Assembly (NCBI RefSeq): GCF_002007235.1
Contig: NZ_MUHW01000019.1
Coordinates: 1 to 64,000 of the forward strand
Reading direction: 5' to 3'
Length of the DNA: 64,000 nucleotides
Source of the DNA: Oribacterium sp. C9
GTDB taxonomy: Bacteria; Bacillota; Clostridia; Lachnospirales; Lachnospiraceae
The stretch's first letter is position 1, and each line of letters opens with the position of its first letter. Below, in pieces: positions 53,293 to 62,308 of the stretch. The notes under the pieces were generated by a model. That model was not told the origin of the DNA. It searched no databases and saw nothing but the letters and a program-made list of their open reading frames with translations. The position numbers and the translations under genes were made by a program.

Positions 53293-53448
53293 ATGATAAA
53301 CTACGAAGAAGAAATAAAGCGTTTTAAAAAGAGCCTCGATGTAGAGCAGATAGAAGAAGCCATCGTCAAGATGGATCTTACAGACATGAATGATATCATG
53401 ACTAAACTTATAGAAGATGCTATCGAAACGAAGAAGGATAACGACTAA
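53293..53448 (+). CDS. Small acidic helical protein of unknown function
   Basis: 51 aa from ATG 53293 (MINYEEEIKRFKKSLDVEQ...). It is predicted helical, with no Cys and no membrane segment. A longer in-frame extension to 53146 is hydrophobic and AT-rich and lacks a ribosome-binding site, so I discount it. GAAAGAA lies upstream of the ATG. Its stop overlaps the start of the TPR gene by one base, which argues that it is translated. No known family. Confidence 0.6.
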   Translation: MINYEEEIKRFKKSLDVEQIEEAIVKMDLTDMNDIMTKLIEDAIETKKDND

Positions 53449-54749
53449 TGAAATACGATATAACTCTTGATCGTATAGCGAACTGCTACTACAATCTCGG
53501 TCTCGAAAGAGCCAGACTGCGTGATCTGAGCGGTGCAGCAGAGCTGCTCAAAAAATCACTGCATTATAATAAATATCAGATAGATGCCAGAAACCTTCTG
53601 GGGCTCATATTTTTTGAATGCGGCGAGACCGCCGATGCACTGGTTCAGTGGATCATAAGCAACAACCTGAATCCTAATGGAAACATTGCCGATGAATATC
53701 TCGGAGAGGTTCAGCGCAAACCCGCCATACTCCGTATATGTACCGACAACGTAAAAAGATATAATCAGGCTCTGTTATATGCCCAGACCAACAACGAGGA
53801 TCTGGCTATAATGCAGCTCAATCAGGTTATTCAGGACAGTCCGAATTATGTAAAGGCACACATCCTTCTCGCCCTTCTTTATATGAAGCGTGAAAACTGG
53901 GTAAAGGCAGGACGCAGTCTCTACAAGGTTTTAAAGATAGACAGAAACAATCCTAAGGCACTTGTCCTTATGGATGAAGTAAAACAGAACACAGGCCGTA
54001 AGGAAGTAGAGCAGAGCAAGCTGAAGAACGCTTTCTCTCATCGTAAGATGACCGATGACGATGTGCTCATACCACAGGAGGTAAAGGAAGTTTCACCATG
54101 GATGGTAGTTGTATACATCCTCATAGGTGTAGTACTTGCCCTTTTCACATTCAACCTGCTGATACTTCCCGCAAAGACCAGAGCTCTCAATGCGAATAAC
54201 AATCAGGAAGTCATTTCCTATACAGATAAGCTTTCCATCGCAAACGGAAGGATCACTGATCTGGAGGAGAAGTGTGATGAACTGGAGAAGCAGTATCAGG
54301 AAGCAGCCATTCAGATTCAGCAGTTCCAGAATGCCAATGAATCTTTCATGGGGCAGTACCGTGCACTCACACAGATCAATCAGGCTTATGAAAGCGGCGA
54401 TATAGTGCTTGCGGCACAGCTCTATACAGGACTTGATGCATCACAGATATCGGATGAGAATCTGATGTCCCAGTATCAGAACATCAAGCACATCATGGAA
54501 AGCTCGGTTTACCAGCAGCTTTCCGATAATGCCACAAACGCATGGAATGGTGGAAACCAGCAGAATGCTGCTGAATTGTATCTTCTCAGTGTCACCATAC
54601 GTGAAGAACCGGAGAACATGTTCCTTCTTGCGAGACTATACCAGTCCATGGGACGTTCAGAAGATGCCAATACACTATTTGACAAGATCATAGGCTCATA
54701 TCCTGAGTCACCTTATGCAGAAAGAGCAAGAAGCATACGCGGATATTGA
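53448..54749 (+). CDS. TPR membrane protein with coiled coil
   Basis: 433 aa. TPR-like helical repeats occupy about 1-180 (CYYNLGLERARLRDLSGAAELL, AHILLALLYMKRENWVKAGRSL), a single membrane segment about 217-240 (WMVVVYILIGVVLALFTFNLLI), a coiled coil about 255-295 (ITDLEEKCDELEKQYQEA), and more TPR-like helices to the end (LLARLYQSMGRSEDANTLF). Repeats thus lie on both sides of the membrane. It is probably a scaffold or assembly protein; function unknown. The start overlaps the preceding stop. Confidence 0.8.
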   Translation: MKYDITLDRIANCYYNLGLERARLRDLSGAAELLKKSLHYNKYQIDARNLLGLIFFECGETADALVQWIISNNLNPNGNIADEYLGEVQRKPAILRICTDNVKRYNQALLYAQTNNEDLAIMQLNQVIQDSPNYVKAHILLALLYMKRENWVKAGRSLYKVLKIDRNNPKALVLMDEVKQNTGRKEVEQSKLKNAFSHRKMTDDDVLIPQEVKEVSPWMVVVYILIGVVLALFTFNLLILPAKTRALNANNNQEVISYTDKLSIANGRITDLEEKCDELEKQYQEAAIQIQQFQNANESFMGQYRALTQINQAYESGDIVLAAQLYTGLDASQISDENLMSQYQNIKHIMESSVYQQLSDNATNAWNGGNQQNAAELYLLSVTIREEPENMFLLARLYQSMGRSEDANTLFDKIIGSYPESPYAERARSIRGY

Positions 54750-54765
54750 TATTGAGGTAAATGAC

Positions 54766-55533
54766 ATGCTAAATGCTGAGAAAATCCGGCTGATGACGCA
54801 GCTTTCCATATATGAAAGAAAAGAAGGCAAGGAGATACTTGAAACAAGCAGACATTTCAAAGGGGATTATATATCCAGAAGACTCCTTACCTCTGCCATT
54901 TACTATACTTTGTGTTTCATACTGATAGCGATAGTTCTCACCATCATAAACCTCGAAGAGGTTCTTTTGCAGCTGAACATACCGTTTATCATGGAATCAC
55001 TTCAGTCCATACTTTATATCTACCTCATAGGCATGGTCATCATGCTTTTCCTTGCCTATGTCAGATACAACGCAAAGTACGATCTTGCCCACCGTAAAAG
55101 TCTGTTCTATGCCGCGAAGCTGGATAAGCTGCTCCGCATGCAGGAAAATGACAGCGATATCCTGGATATAGACGAGGATGAATCGGAATATTACAAGGAG
55201 ACCGGCGGAAAGATCCGTATATATGATGACAAGCGGAACACCTGGGAAACGGTAAAGCCTAAATTCCATACCATAGTGAAGCGCGGAGGAAGAGAAGAGG
55301 AGCTGGATGATTACGACAGTCCGGATATCCGCTACACTCCGATACGCAACGATACCTACCGTTCCGATGAACCTAAGGGCGGCTGGCTGGACTATCCTAT
55401 AGACAGAAGATCCTACATGAACAGGAACCAGAATACAGATCCCACACCTAAAGGCGGCTGGCTGGATGAAGATCTGGAAGATGACTATGATGACGGACTC
55501 GACATACTGAGCATTCGAAAGAAAGATAAATGA
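54766..55533 (+). CDS. Two-pass membrane protein with repeated PKGGWLD motif, unknown function
   Basis: 255 aa from ATG 54766 (GAGG upstream; the in-frame ATG at 54715 lies inside the TPR gene). A basic-acidic helical N terminus (1-40) precedes two hydrophobic segments (about 42-62 and 80-99). A long acidic cytosolic tail contains PKGGWLD twice (about 203-209 and 228-234), perhaps short linear binding motifs. No family is recognised. It lies 16 bases after the TPR gene. Confidence 0.7.
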   Translation: MLNAEKIRLMTQLSIYERKEGKEILETSRHFKGDYISRRLLTSAIYYTLCFILIAIVLTIINLEEVLLQLNIPFIMESLQSILYIYLIGMVIMLFLAYVRYNAKYDLAHRKSLFYAAKLDKLLRMQENDSDILDIDEDESEYYKETGGKIRIYDDKRNTWETVKPKFHTIVKRGGREEELDDYDSPDIRYTPIRNDTYRSDEPKGGWLDYPIDRRSYMNRNQNTDPTPKGGWLDEDLEDDYDDGLDILSIRKKDK

Positions 55534-55549
55534 AAGGCATGGCATATTC

Positions 55550-56446
55550 ATGTTACGAGTAAAAGAAACTTTACAAAAATTCTATACGGAAAATGATTAT
55601 TGGACGATACCTGTCACAAAAGCCATTACAGCATTTTTGTGTTTTTTAACAGTCAACAGCCGTGTGGGTTTCAGTGACGTTTTGTCAAATCCTCTTATAT
55701 GCTTTGCAGCTGCTGTTCTGTGTTCGTTTTTACCCTGGACATGCATACCTGTGTTTTTCTGCATTTTCATCCTTGGTAATGCATATGCCGCATCATTGGA
55801 GATAACTCTTGTTGCCGTTGTGGTCCTGCTTTTGGCTTCTCTTATACAGTCAGCCTTTCGCGCCGGTCATGCAGTACTCATTGCGCTGGTGCCTCTATTC
55901 TTTTATATACATATCCCTTATGTTCTCCCGGTAATCGCCGGATTATCATTAGGACTTATGTCCATAGTGCCCATATCCATAGGCATCATGTTGTATTATT
56001 TCATCGAATACATGGCAGGACATACTGCGGTAGCTGCCTCTCAGGGTGACATCACCGCCATGGCAACAGCATATGCGGGACTGTTCGGAAATCTTTTCAA
56101 GGATAAAGAAGCCATCGTTGCCATACTTGCCTTTGCTCTCTGCGTGGTGGTCGTTTTCATTATCAGCCAGATCCCTTTCGACGAAAGCTGGATCGTTGCC
56201 GCAGGAGCAGGTATCCTTACAACTGCAGTGACTACATTTTTCGGTCATATGCATTTCGGATTGGAAACCTCATTTATAGATATGCTTCCGGGACTGTTAC
56301 TTTCCTGTATAGTTTCCATCGCATATGTTTTTGCATTCCACGCAGTGGACTATCAGCGTACCGAACGCCTTCGCTTCGAAGACGACGATTACGTTTATTT
56401 TGTCAAAGCCGTACCTAAATTAAAATCAGAAGACGAGGATGATTGA
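55550..56446 (+). CDS. Polytopic membrane protein of unknown function upstream of cdaA
   Basis: 298 aa with about eight hydrophobic segments (about 22-36, 48-74 as two, 84-103, 108-150 as two, 188-207, 213-231, 245-264) and a charged cytosolic C terminus (YQRTERLRFEDDDYVYFVKAV). No family motif is recognised. Sixteen bases separate it from the preceding gene, and its stop lies two bases before the cdaA ATG, so it is co-expressed with the diadenylate cyclase. No obvious Shine-Dalgarno site precedes its ATG. Confidence 0.75.
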   Translation: MLRVKETLQKFYTENDYWTIPVTKAITAFLCFLTVNSRVGFSDVLSNPLICFAAAVLCSFLPWTCIPVFFCIFILGNAYAASLEITLVAVVVLLLASLIQSAFRAGHAVLIALVPLFFYIHIPYVLPVIAGLSLGLMSIVPISIGIMLYYFIEYMAGHTAVAASQGDITAMATAYAGLFGNLFKDKEAIVAILAFALCVVVVFIISQIPFDESWIVAAGAGILTTAVTTFFGHMHFGLETSFIDMLPGLLLSCIVSIAYVFAFHAVDYQRTERLRFEDDDYVYFVKAVPKLKSEDEDD

Positions 56447-56448
56447 TA

Positions 56449-57303
56449 ATGCCTGAATTTCTTTCAACGATGCGGAGCTGGTTCAGCTTGCTGCCTCCAT
56501 TTTATTTCACAAACTTTCTGGAAATAATCATACTGGCAGTCATAGTATATGAATTCCTTCTCTGGATAAAAAACACACGTGCCTTTGAGCTTCTCAAGGG
56601 TCTCGTTGTCATAGGTGCTTTTATCGTTGTGGCATGGTTCTTCCAGTTAACCACCATCATGTGGATAATCGAGAAGATCTCGACTGCATTCATCATCGCC
56701 GCTGTTGTAATTTTTCAGCCCGAACTCAGAAAGGCGCTGGAGCAGCTGGGAAGCCGTAACTTCATCACCAGCCTTTTCCCAAACGATGCAGAGGATTCCA
56801 GCCTGAGCACCATAAACGAGATCATCAAGGCCACCTTCGAGATGGCAAAGAAGAAGACAGGTGCCCTCATCGTTATACAGCAGGAACAGTCTCTCAATGA
56901 TATAGCAGAGACAGGAATACTGATAAACGGAAAAGTCACAGCGGCTCTTCTTATAAATATTTTCGAAAAGAATACTCCGCTTCATGACGGAGCAGTAGTT
57001 ATAGTGGGAGACCATATCGTTTCCGCAACCTGCTATCTGCCTTTATCCGATACAGATATCTCAAAGGATTACGGTACACGTCACAGAGCAGCACTGGGAG
57101 TATCTGAGACCTGCGACGCCATCACCATCGTCGTATCAGAAGAGACTGGCAGAGTTTCAGTTGCTGTCAACGGTGCTCTGAAAAGAGCTGTTGATGCGGA
57201 TGCCCTCCGCGGGATGCTTCCTATCCACAAGAAGGAAGAAGCTTCCGACGAGAATCCCCGCTTCCGTTTCTTTAGAAATAACAGAAAGGAGAGAAGGGAA
57301 TGA
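56449..57303 (+). CDS. cdaA: Diadenylate cyclase CdaA (c-di-AMP synthase)
   Basis: 284 aa membrane enzyme joining two ATP into c-di-AMP, which controls potassium and osmolyte transport and wall homeostasis. Three N-terminal hydrophobic segments (about 18-90; LEIIILAVIVYEFLLWI, LLKGLVVIGAFIVVAWFF) precede the DAC domain (about 105-265), with the catalytic DGAVVI and RHRAALG motifs intact. The ATG at 56449 is preferred, with GAGG upstream; a TTG at 56443 overlaps the previous stop. It overlaps cdaR by four bases. glmM, the usual third gene, does not follow. Confidence 0.96.
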   Translation: MPEFLSTMRSWFSLLPPFYFTNFLEIIILAVIVYEFLLWIKNTRAFELLKGLVVIGAFIVVAWFFQLTTIMWIIEKISTAFIIAAVVIFQPELRKALEQLGSRNFITSLFPNDAEDSSLSTINEIIKATFEMAKKKTGALIVIQQEQSLNDIAETGILINGKVTAALLINIFEKNTPLHDGAVVIVGDHIVSATCYLPLSDTDISKDYGTRHRAALGVSETCDAITIVVSEETGRVSVAVNGALKRAVDADALRGMLPIHKKEEASDENPRFRFFRNNRKERRE

Positions 57304-58553
57304 TCAAACGATTATTCACAGAAAATATTTCTCTGAAATGCATAAGCATTGCCCTCGCCTTTGTTATATGGATCATGGTTGTCAATGTCTCCAAGCCTGA
57401 AACAACCGATACAAAGAGCGTTCAACTGGAAGTCAAGAATCAGAACATCTTTGAAGAAGATTCGAAGACCTGGTCTATAGACAGAACCAATGTAAACATC
57501 ACATATAAAGTAAGAAGTGATGTGCGTTCAACCATTTCCAGCTCGGATTTCCATGCATATATTGACCTCTCTGATTACAGTATCACAGGATCGGTACCGG
57601 TTTATGTCGAGGTCCTTAACGGAAAAGAGACCATCATCGATGATGTGGAGGTACATCCTTCAGTCACCAAGGTAAATATCGAAAACGTTCAGAAGAAAAA
57701 GTTCGATATTAAGTCTGTGACCGCAGGAGACCCTAAGTCAGGCTATAAGGTTGCCAATATCATCCTGAGTCCTGAATCCGCTTACCTCACAGGTCCTGAA
57801 TCAGAGATAGGAAGGATCTCATCCATTGGAGTCGAAGTTGATGTTACAGGTATTTCCTCCAACCAGGACGGAATCGCGAAGCTCACATATTATGATGCGA
57901 ACGGCAATACCCTTAACAACTTAAAGGAAGTAGATGCCAATGTTGACGACATCAACTATTCTGTGACCATTCACAAGGAAAAGAGCATCAATCTGCTTTC
58001 ATCCGTCTCGGGAACTCCTGCAGCCGGATACCAGTATGAATCCACCACAGTCTCTCCTGACAGTGTGACTCTCGCAGCATCGCCGGGAATCATAGAAGGC
58101 ATGACTGTTTTCGAGCTCCCGGAGATCGACCTTAACGGGGTAACAGAAAGTGTCAATATCACCTTTGATCTTTCTCAGTACCTCCCGGCAGGTATCGAGC
58201 TTGCGGATGATCAGGATTCTCAGGTCAATGTTCTGGTACGTATAGAAAAACTGCCGGATATGGGAGATAAACCGTTAAACGGAGGTATGGTTCCGGCACC
58301 CGTTCCTAATCAGCCCGGAGCACCGCAAACTCCGGAAACATCTTCTCAGGAACAAAAGCCTCAGCATACCGAAGAAACTCAGGTTTCCCAGACAGATTCA
58401 TCCGAATCCGAATCTCAGGCTTCAGAAGCGGAAACAGAAAAGCAGGAAAGCTCTGAGCAGCAGGACGCAAAAGAAACTGATGTTTCTGCTGAAAATGGCT
58501 CAAATCAGAATCAGTCCAAAGAAACTTCATCTACGGAGAATACACAAAATTGA
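57300..58553 (+). CDS. cdaR: CdaR, YbbR-domain regulator of CdaA
   Basis: 417 aa. One N-terminal membrane segment (about 13-29; ISIALAFVIWIMVVNVSKPE), then extracellular YbbR-type beta repeats (about 40-320, for example DIKSVTAGDPKSGYKVANI and INLLSSVSGTPAAGYQYESTT). A Pro/Gln/Ser/Glu-rich disordered tail of about 80 residues follows (from 335). CdaR binds CdaA and tunes its activity. GGAGAG precedes the ATG, which overlaps the cdaA stop. The long tail is unusual; its charge suggests an extension through the wall. Confidence 0.92.
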   Translation: MIKRLFTENISLKCISIALAFVIWIMVVNVSKPETTDTKSVQLEVKNQNIFEEDSKTWSIDRTNVNITYKVRSDVRSTISSSDFHAYIDLSDYSITGSVPVYVEVLNGKETIIDDVEVHPSVTKVNIENVQKKKFDIKSVTAGDPKSGYKVANIILSPESAYLTGPESEIGRISSIGVEVDVTGISSNQDGIAKLTYYDANGNTLNNLKEVDANVDDINYSVTIHKEKSINLLSSVSGTPAAGYQYESTTVSPDSVTLAASPGIIEGMTVFELPEIDLNGVTESVNITFDLSQYLPAGIELADDQDSQVNVLVRIEKLPDMGDKPLNGGMVPAPVPNQPGAPQTPETSSQEQKPQHTEETQVSQTDSSESESQASEAETEKQESSEQQDAKETDVSAENGSNQNQSKETSSTENTQN

Positions 58554-59851
58554 TGATGACCGATTTAAAGCATTTAATCATATATACAGCTGCTTATTTA
58601 ATGAGCTATATAACAGGAAGAGCGGAACTATCCGCTCTTTCTTCTATCTGTCTCATATGTGCAGCTGTATTTCTTTATTATATGGAGCATAGAAGAACCC
58701 GTGAGCTTTTGAACCTTCGCGGTCTCATGGCACTCGGCATCCTGGGGGGAGAGGGCATAGCGAGACTGCAGCTCAGCCGTCTTTCAACTGTCTGGACTGA
58801 CTCCACATGGCTTTCTTTCTATTTATTCTACCTGATATTCTATGCCGCATCAGGGCTCACAGAAAGACTTATGGAATCAAAGTTCTCCACATCGGGAATA
58901 CATAAAATCTATAAAAGAAAGATCTCAGACGAAGCTCTTTTCAGGATTTTGATCCTTTCTGTTATCGTGATTTCATGGACCGCCTTCATCTATGAAGCAA
59001 TAAATCTCAGATTCATCCCGCTGTTCACCGTAGATACACCACATGCCTACAGTTATTTCCATTTAAAAGGAATTCATTATTTCACTACTCTTAATGTACT
59101 GGTTCCCGGCATCTCCATGCTGTATCTTGAGCACAGAAAGAAAAGAGCTCTGAGACCGGATGCCATCTCCATACTGGGCATCATACTTCCGCTGCTTCTC
59201 AGTGTTCTTTTGGTTTCCAGATTCCAGTTCATGTTCTCAGCTATCCTCGCTCTTTTTACAGCCACTTCATCCGGAAGAAAATACAAGCTGTGGCAGGCTA
59301 TGGTCATATTTGTACTTATGATCATGGTCTATGTAGGCATAACTGTAGCGAGAGCCCATTCAGTGGAATACCTTAACGGCATCTTCGAAATGAAAAATCC
59401 GGATACTCCGATTTTCATCACACAGCCCTACATGTATATCGCCAACAACTTTGACAATTTCAATGTCATGACCCGTGAGCTTACAGTTCATTCAAACGGA
59501 ATCAGGATGCTGTATCCTTTCCTTACATTGACAGGTCTGAAGTTCATAAATCAGGATCTCGCAGCTGCATTTCCTCTTTTTACCACAAAGGAAGAGCTAA
59601 CGACCCTGACTCTCATCTATGATGCCTGGTACGACTTCGGACTTATGGGAGTGACAGTTTTTGCTCTGGTGATCGGAATGATAACCGGATTTATCCTTTA
59701 TGAACATAAACTGGATTCAAATCCTTTTGCGAAGCTTATATATGCAGAGCTGGCATTCTATTTTTCCGTTTCTTTTTTCACCACCTGGTTCTCCAATCCT
59801 GCCACCTGGTTTTATCTCGGCTTCAGCGTATTGTTCTATCTGCTTTATTGA
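58553..59851 (+). CDS. O-antigen polymerase (Wzy)-like membrane protein
   Basis: 432 aa with about ten hydrophobic segments and the layout of oligosaccharide repeat-unit polymerases: LVSRFQFMFSAILALF midway, a large extracytoplasmic loop (about 275-340, TPIFITQPYMYIANNFDNFN) and a C-terminal pair of segments (YDFGLMGVTVFALVIGM). It would join or ligate glycan repeats outside the membrane. The start ATG overlaps the cdaR stop by one base, so it shares the operon. The polysaccharide is unknown and no glycosyltransferases are nearby. Confidence 0.75.
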   Translation: MMTDLKHLIIYTAAYLMSYITGRAELSALSSICLICAAVFLYYMEHRRTRELLNLRGLMALGILGGEGIARLQLSRLSTVWTDSTWLSFYLFYLIFYAASGLTERLMESKFSTSGIHKIYKRKISDEALFRILILSVIVISWTAFIYEAINLRFIPLFTVDTPHAYSYFHLKGIHYFTTLNVLVPGISMLYLEHRKKRALRPDAISILGIILPLLLSVLLVSRFQFMFSAILALFTATSSGRKYKLWQAMVIFVLMIMVYVGITVARAHSVEYLNGIFEMKNPDTPIFITQPYMYIANNFDNFNVMTRELTVHSNGIRMLYPFLTLTGLKFINQDLAAAFPLFTTKEELTTLTLIYDAWYDFGLMGVTVFALVIGMITGFILYEHKLDSNPFAKLIYAELAFYFSVSFFTTWFSNPATWFYLGFSVLFYLLY

Positions 59852-59876
59852 CAAAGCAAATACGCGGAAATATAAT
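59848..59876 (+). promoter_or_regulatory. Consensus promoter of DUF6465 gene
   Basis: Perfect TTGACA (59848-59853), 17-base spacer, perfect TATAAT (59871-59876). The -35 box overlaps the stop codon of the preceding gene. Confidence 0.85.
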
Positions 59877-59923
59877 TTTATGGTAGAATATTTTTTCAGA
59901 CATTTGAAAAGGGAGATAAACAA

Positions 59924-60436
59924 ATGGAGAAGAATCTGAAGGCAACAGAGGGAAAGGATGAGGCTCTCAAGCAGTCCTTTGCCGAGATAAAAAAAGCTGC
60001 TACGGAAAAGAAGGAAGATCCTAAGACTGCAGCTAAAAAGACAGAAACAAAGGCAGCCGCCAAGGCTCCTCAGGTAAAGGCAGCCGCAGAGAAGAAGACA
60101 GAAGCAAAGGCAGCTGAGAAGAAGCCGACTGCAAAGAAGGCTGAAACAAAGCCTGTTGCAAAGGCTCCTGCAAAGAAGGCTGCGGAGAAGAAGACTGTAG
60201 CCAAGAAGCCGGCTGAGAAGAAAGCTTCTGCAAAGGCTGAGGTTGAATCTTTTGTAACATTACAGATCAACAATCAGGACTATGATCCTGTAAAGCTTCA
60301 GGAAGAAGCTATCGCGCGTGCAAAGAAGATCAAGGCTGATGTAGAATCAGTTGATGTTTATGTCAATGTTGCCGAGTCTGCAGCATACTTCACCATCGAC
60401 GGTGAGGGCAGCGCCGACTACAAAATCGAGCTTTAA
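59924..60436 (+). CDS. DUF6465-type protein with Lys/Ala-rich histone H1-like N-terminal region
   Basis: 170 aa. Residues about 25-107 are almost only Lys, Ala, Pro, Glu and Thr in AAKK/AEKK-type repeats, resembling the tails of bacterial H1-like proteins; residues about 110-170 (FVTLQINNQDYDPVKLQEEAI, SVDVYVNVAESAAYFTIDG) form a compact domain I recognise as DUF6465, common in Lachnospiraceae. GGGAG precedes ATG 59924. The strongest promoter in this region and tandem terminators imply an abundant, separately made protein. It may bind nucleic acid or polyanions; this is not shown. Confidence 0.8.
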   Translation: MEKNLKATEGKDEALKQSFAEIKKAATEKKEDPKTAAKKTETKAAAKAPQVKAAAEKKTEAKAAEKKPTAKKAETKPVAKAPAKKAAEKKTVAKKPAEKKASAKAEVESFVTLQINNQDYDPVKLQEEAIARAKKIKADVESVDVYVNVAESAAYFTIDGEGSADYKIEL

Positions 60437-60450
60437 TCAGTACGTTTATT

Positions 60451-60487
60451 AAAAACGGTACCCTTGGGTGTACCGTTTTTTTATTTT
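60451..60487 (+). terminator. First terminator after DUF6465 gene
   Basis: AAAAACGGTAC and GTACCGTTTTT around CCTTGGGT, then TTATTTT. Confidence 0.92.
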
Positions 60488-60520
60488 CGAGCAGGGAGCC
60501 CTGCTCGATTTATTTAATTT
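60488..60520 (+). terminator. Second, tandem terminator
   Basis: CGAGCAGGG-AG-CCCTGCTCG palindrome (60488-60507) followed by ATTTATTTAATTT. Confidence 0.7.
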
Positions 60521-60576
60521 CAAAATACGCCGAGAAATATTATGATATCGGCAAAAACATTACAGAAAGAGAATCT

Positions 60577-61968
60577 ATGTCTTTATCATTACCACAAGAA
60601 TTTTTAGACCGTATGAAAGATATGCTTCCCGACGAAGCAGAGTTCAAAGCATTCATAGAAAGCTATGAAGATGATCCGATACGAGGTCTTCGCCTGAATC
60701 TCAAGAAGCTCCTGGAAAACGAATTATCCGAGGATCCTGACGCCATCACATATGAAAAGCTTGTTTCGGACTGGAAACTTACGCCTGTCAGGGATGCAAG
60801 CTATGCTGTCTATGATGGAAAGAAATATTATCGAGAGTTTTACATGAATGAAGATGAGCTCAATCAAAGAGGCATCAGACCCGGCAGACATCCGTATCAC
60901 GAAGCCGGTCTCTACTATATACAGGGTCCTGAAGCTATGCAGGCTGTCACTCATCTCGATGTCAGACCCTATGACCGTGTTGCCGATCTTTGCGCAAGCC
61001 CCGGAGGTAAATCCACTCAGGCTGCAGATATGCTTTCCCTCGACGAAGGCGGCTTCATCATCTCCAACGAATATGTTGCCCTCAGAGCCAGGACACTCAG
61101 CTCCAATATAGAACGAATGGGCATCAGCAATGCTGCAGTACTCAATGAAGATACCGGAAAGCTCGCTCAGTTCTTCCCTGAGTTTTTTACGAGAATCATC
61201 GTAGATGCTCCCTGCTCAGGTGAGGGAATGTTCAGAAAGGATGAAACTGCCATAAAGGAATGGTCTCCGCAAAATGTTCATCTCTGTGCAGAACGCCAGA
61301 AGGAGATAGTATCCAATGCATACCGCATGCTTTCACCCGGAGGAAAACTCTGTTACTCCACCTGTACCTTCGAAAAGGAAGAGGATGAGGATATTCGCGA
61401 CTTTATATTAGAAAGCTTTCCTGATATGAAACTTATCTTTGAAAAACGTTTCTGGCCTCACATCGATAAGGGTGAGGGACACTATGTAACAGTTTTCCAA
61501 AGAGCCGGAAAGGATCCCTTTGAAGAGAAAAATATTTCTTTCGGTCCTGTCATCACAGGTCCGGACAGAAGCATTGGCATGCAGAAGCTTTCGGAAAAGA
61601 AGATGAAGGATCAGATATATCTGATCCCGGACATCCTGCCTGATCTCGGAAGACTCAAGGTTTTCAGAACGGGTATACTCAAATCCACAGATCTGAAGAA
61701 ACGAATAGAGCCTGAGCACGCACTTACACACGCCATCCACATACATGATGAAAAAGAGACAGAAAGCTTTAAATTTTCTGTATGTAATTACAGCTCAACA
61801 GATCCTCATGTGGAGCAGTACCTGAAGGGACTACAGATCCCGGCTCCGGAGGGATCTGATAAAAAAGGCTGGTGCATCGTGGCATGCGACGGAGTGGCTC
61901 TCGGACTCGGAAAGCTGGTGAACGGCCAGATAAAGAATCATTATCCCAAGGGACTAAGGTTCCTCTGA
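60577..61968 (+). CDS. RsmF/NOL1-type rRNA cytosine-C5 methyltransferase
   Basis: 463 aa SAM-dependent RNA methyltransferase. N-terminal part SLPQEFLDRMKDMLPDEAEFKAF, SAM motif I VADLCASPGGKSTQ, motif IV DAPCSGEGMFRKD with one catalytic Cys, motif VI CYSTCTFEKEEDED with the second. The C-terminal part (about 320-463) is PUA-like as in RsmF. It is distinct from the rsmB product, lacking a NusB domain. The target cytosine is not deducible. AGAAAGAGAA lies before the ATG. Confidence 0.92.
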   Translation: MSLSLPQEFLDRMKDMLPDEAEFKAFIESYEDDPIRGLRLNLKKLLENELSEDPDAITYEKLVSDWKLTPVRDASYAVYDGKKYYREFYMNEDELNQRGIRPGRHPYHEAGLYYIQGPEAMQAVTHLDVRPYDRVADLCASPGGKSTQAADMLSLDEGGFIISNEYVALRARTLSSNIERMGISNAAVLNEDTGKLAQFFPEFFTRIIVDAPCSGEGMFRKDETAIKEWSPQNVHLCAERQKEIVSNAYRMLSPGGKLCYSTCTFEKEEDEDIRDFILESFPDMKLIFEKRFWPHIDKGEGHYVTVFQRAGKDPFEEKNISFGPVITGPDRSIGMQKLSEKKMKDQIYLIPDILPDLGRLKVFRTGILKSTDLKKRIEPEHALTHAIHIHDEKETESFKFSVCNYSSTDPHVEQYLKGLQIPAPEGSDKKGWCIVACDGVALGLGKLVNGQIKNHYPKGLRFL

Positions 61969-62033
61969 TGCCGGATTTTCATCCCTAAAAAAGGAGAAAT
62001 TTCACCCTGTTAAGACGGTGTATTGATATTGCC

Positions 62034-62051
62034 TATGGCTGCCATATTTTT
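62034..62051 (+). terminator. Short terminator after RsmF-like gene
   Basis: TATGG-CTG-CCATA followed by TTTTT. Confidence 0.55.
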
Positions 62052-62218
62052 GTACTATACTTAATCACGATACTTCGCGGTTTTTGACAGCATGTTGTAA
62101 TCACAATTATTGACAACGTTATGTTTTTATCAAAGAACATTATCACATTTTGACAGCAAAAAGGCTCAAAATTGCCGTTATTTTATTAACAATATATATA
62201 AAACGACGTAAATTAATG

Positions 62219-62247
62219 TTGAATTATGTATTTCTTTCGTATACAAT
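62219..62247 (+). promoter_or_regulatory. Promoter of carboxyltransferase operon
   Basis: TTGAAT (62219-62224), 17-base spacer, TACAAT (62242-62247). A GGGGTA-AAAA-TACCCC hairpin lies in the short leader. The 340-base gap 61969-62308 also holds three TTGACA words (62084, 62110, 62150) without matching -10 boxes, and no gene. Confidence 0.65.
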
Positions 62248-62308
62248 ATATTCGACATAAACCGGGGTAAAAATACCCCTTGTTTATATATGAAATGGAG
62301 GATAAAAA

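Noticed and set aside
62084-62155. Three TTGACA words as three promoters
   Set aside because: None has a reasonable -10 box at 16-18 bases; the better promoter is at 62219-62247.
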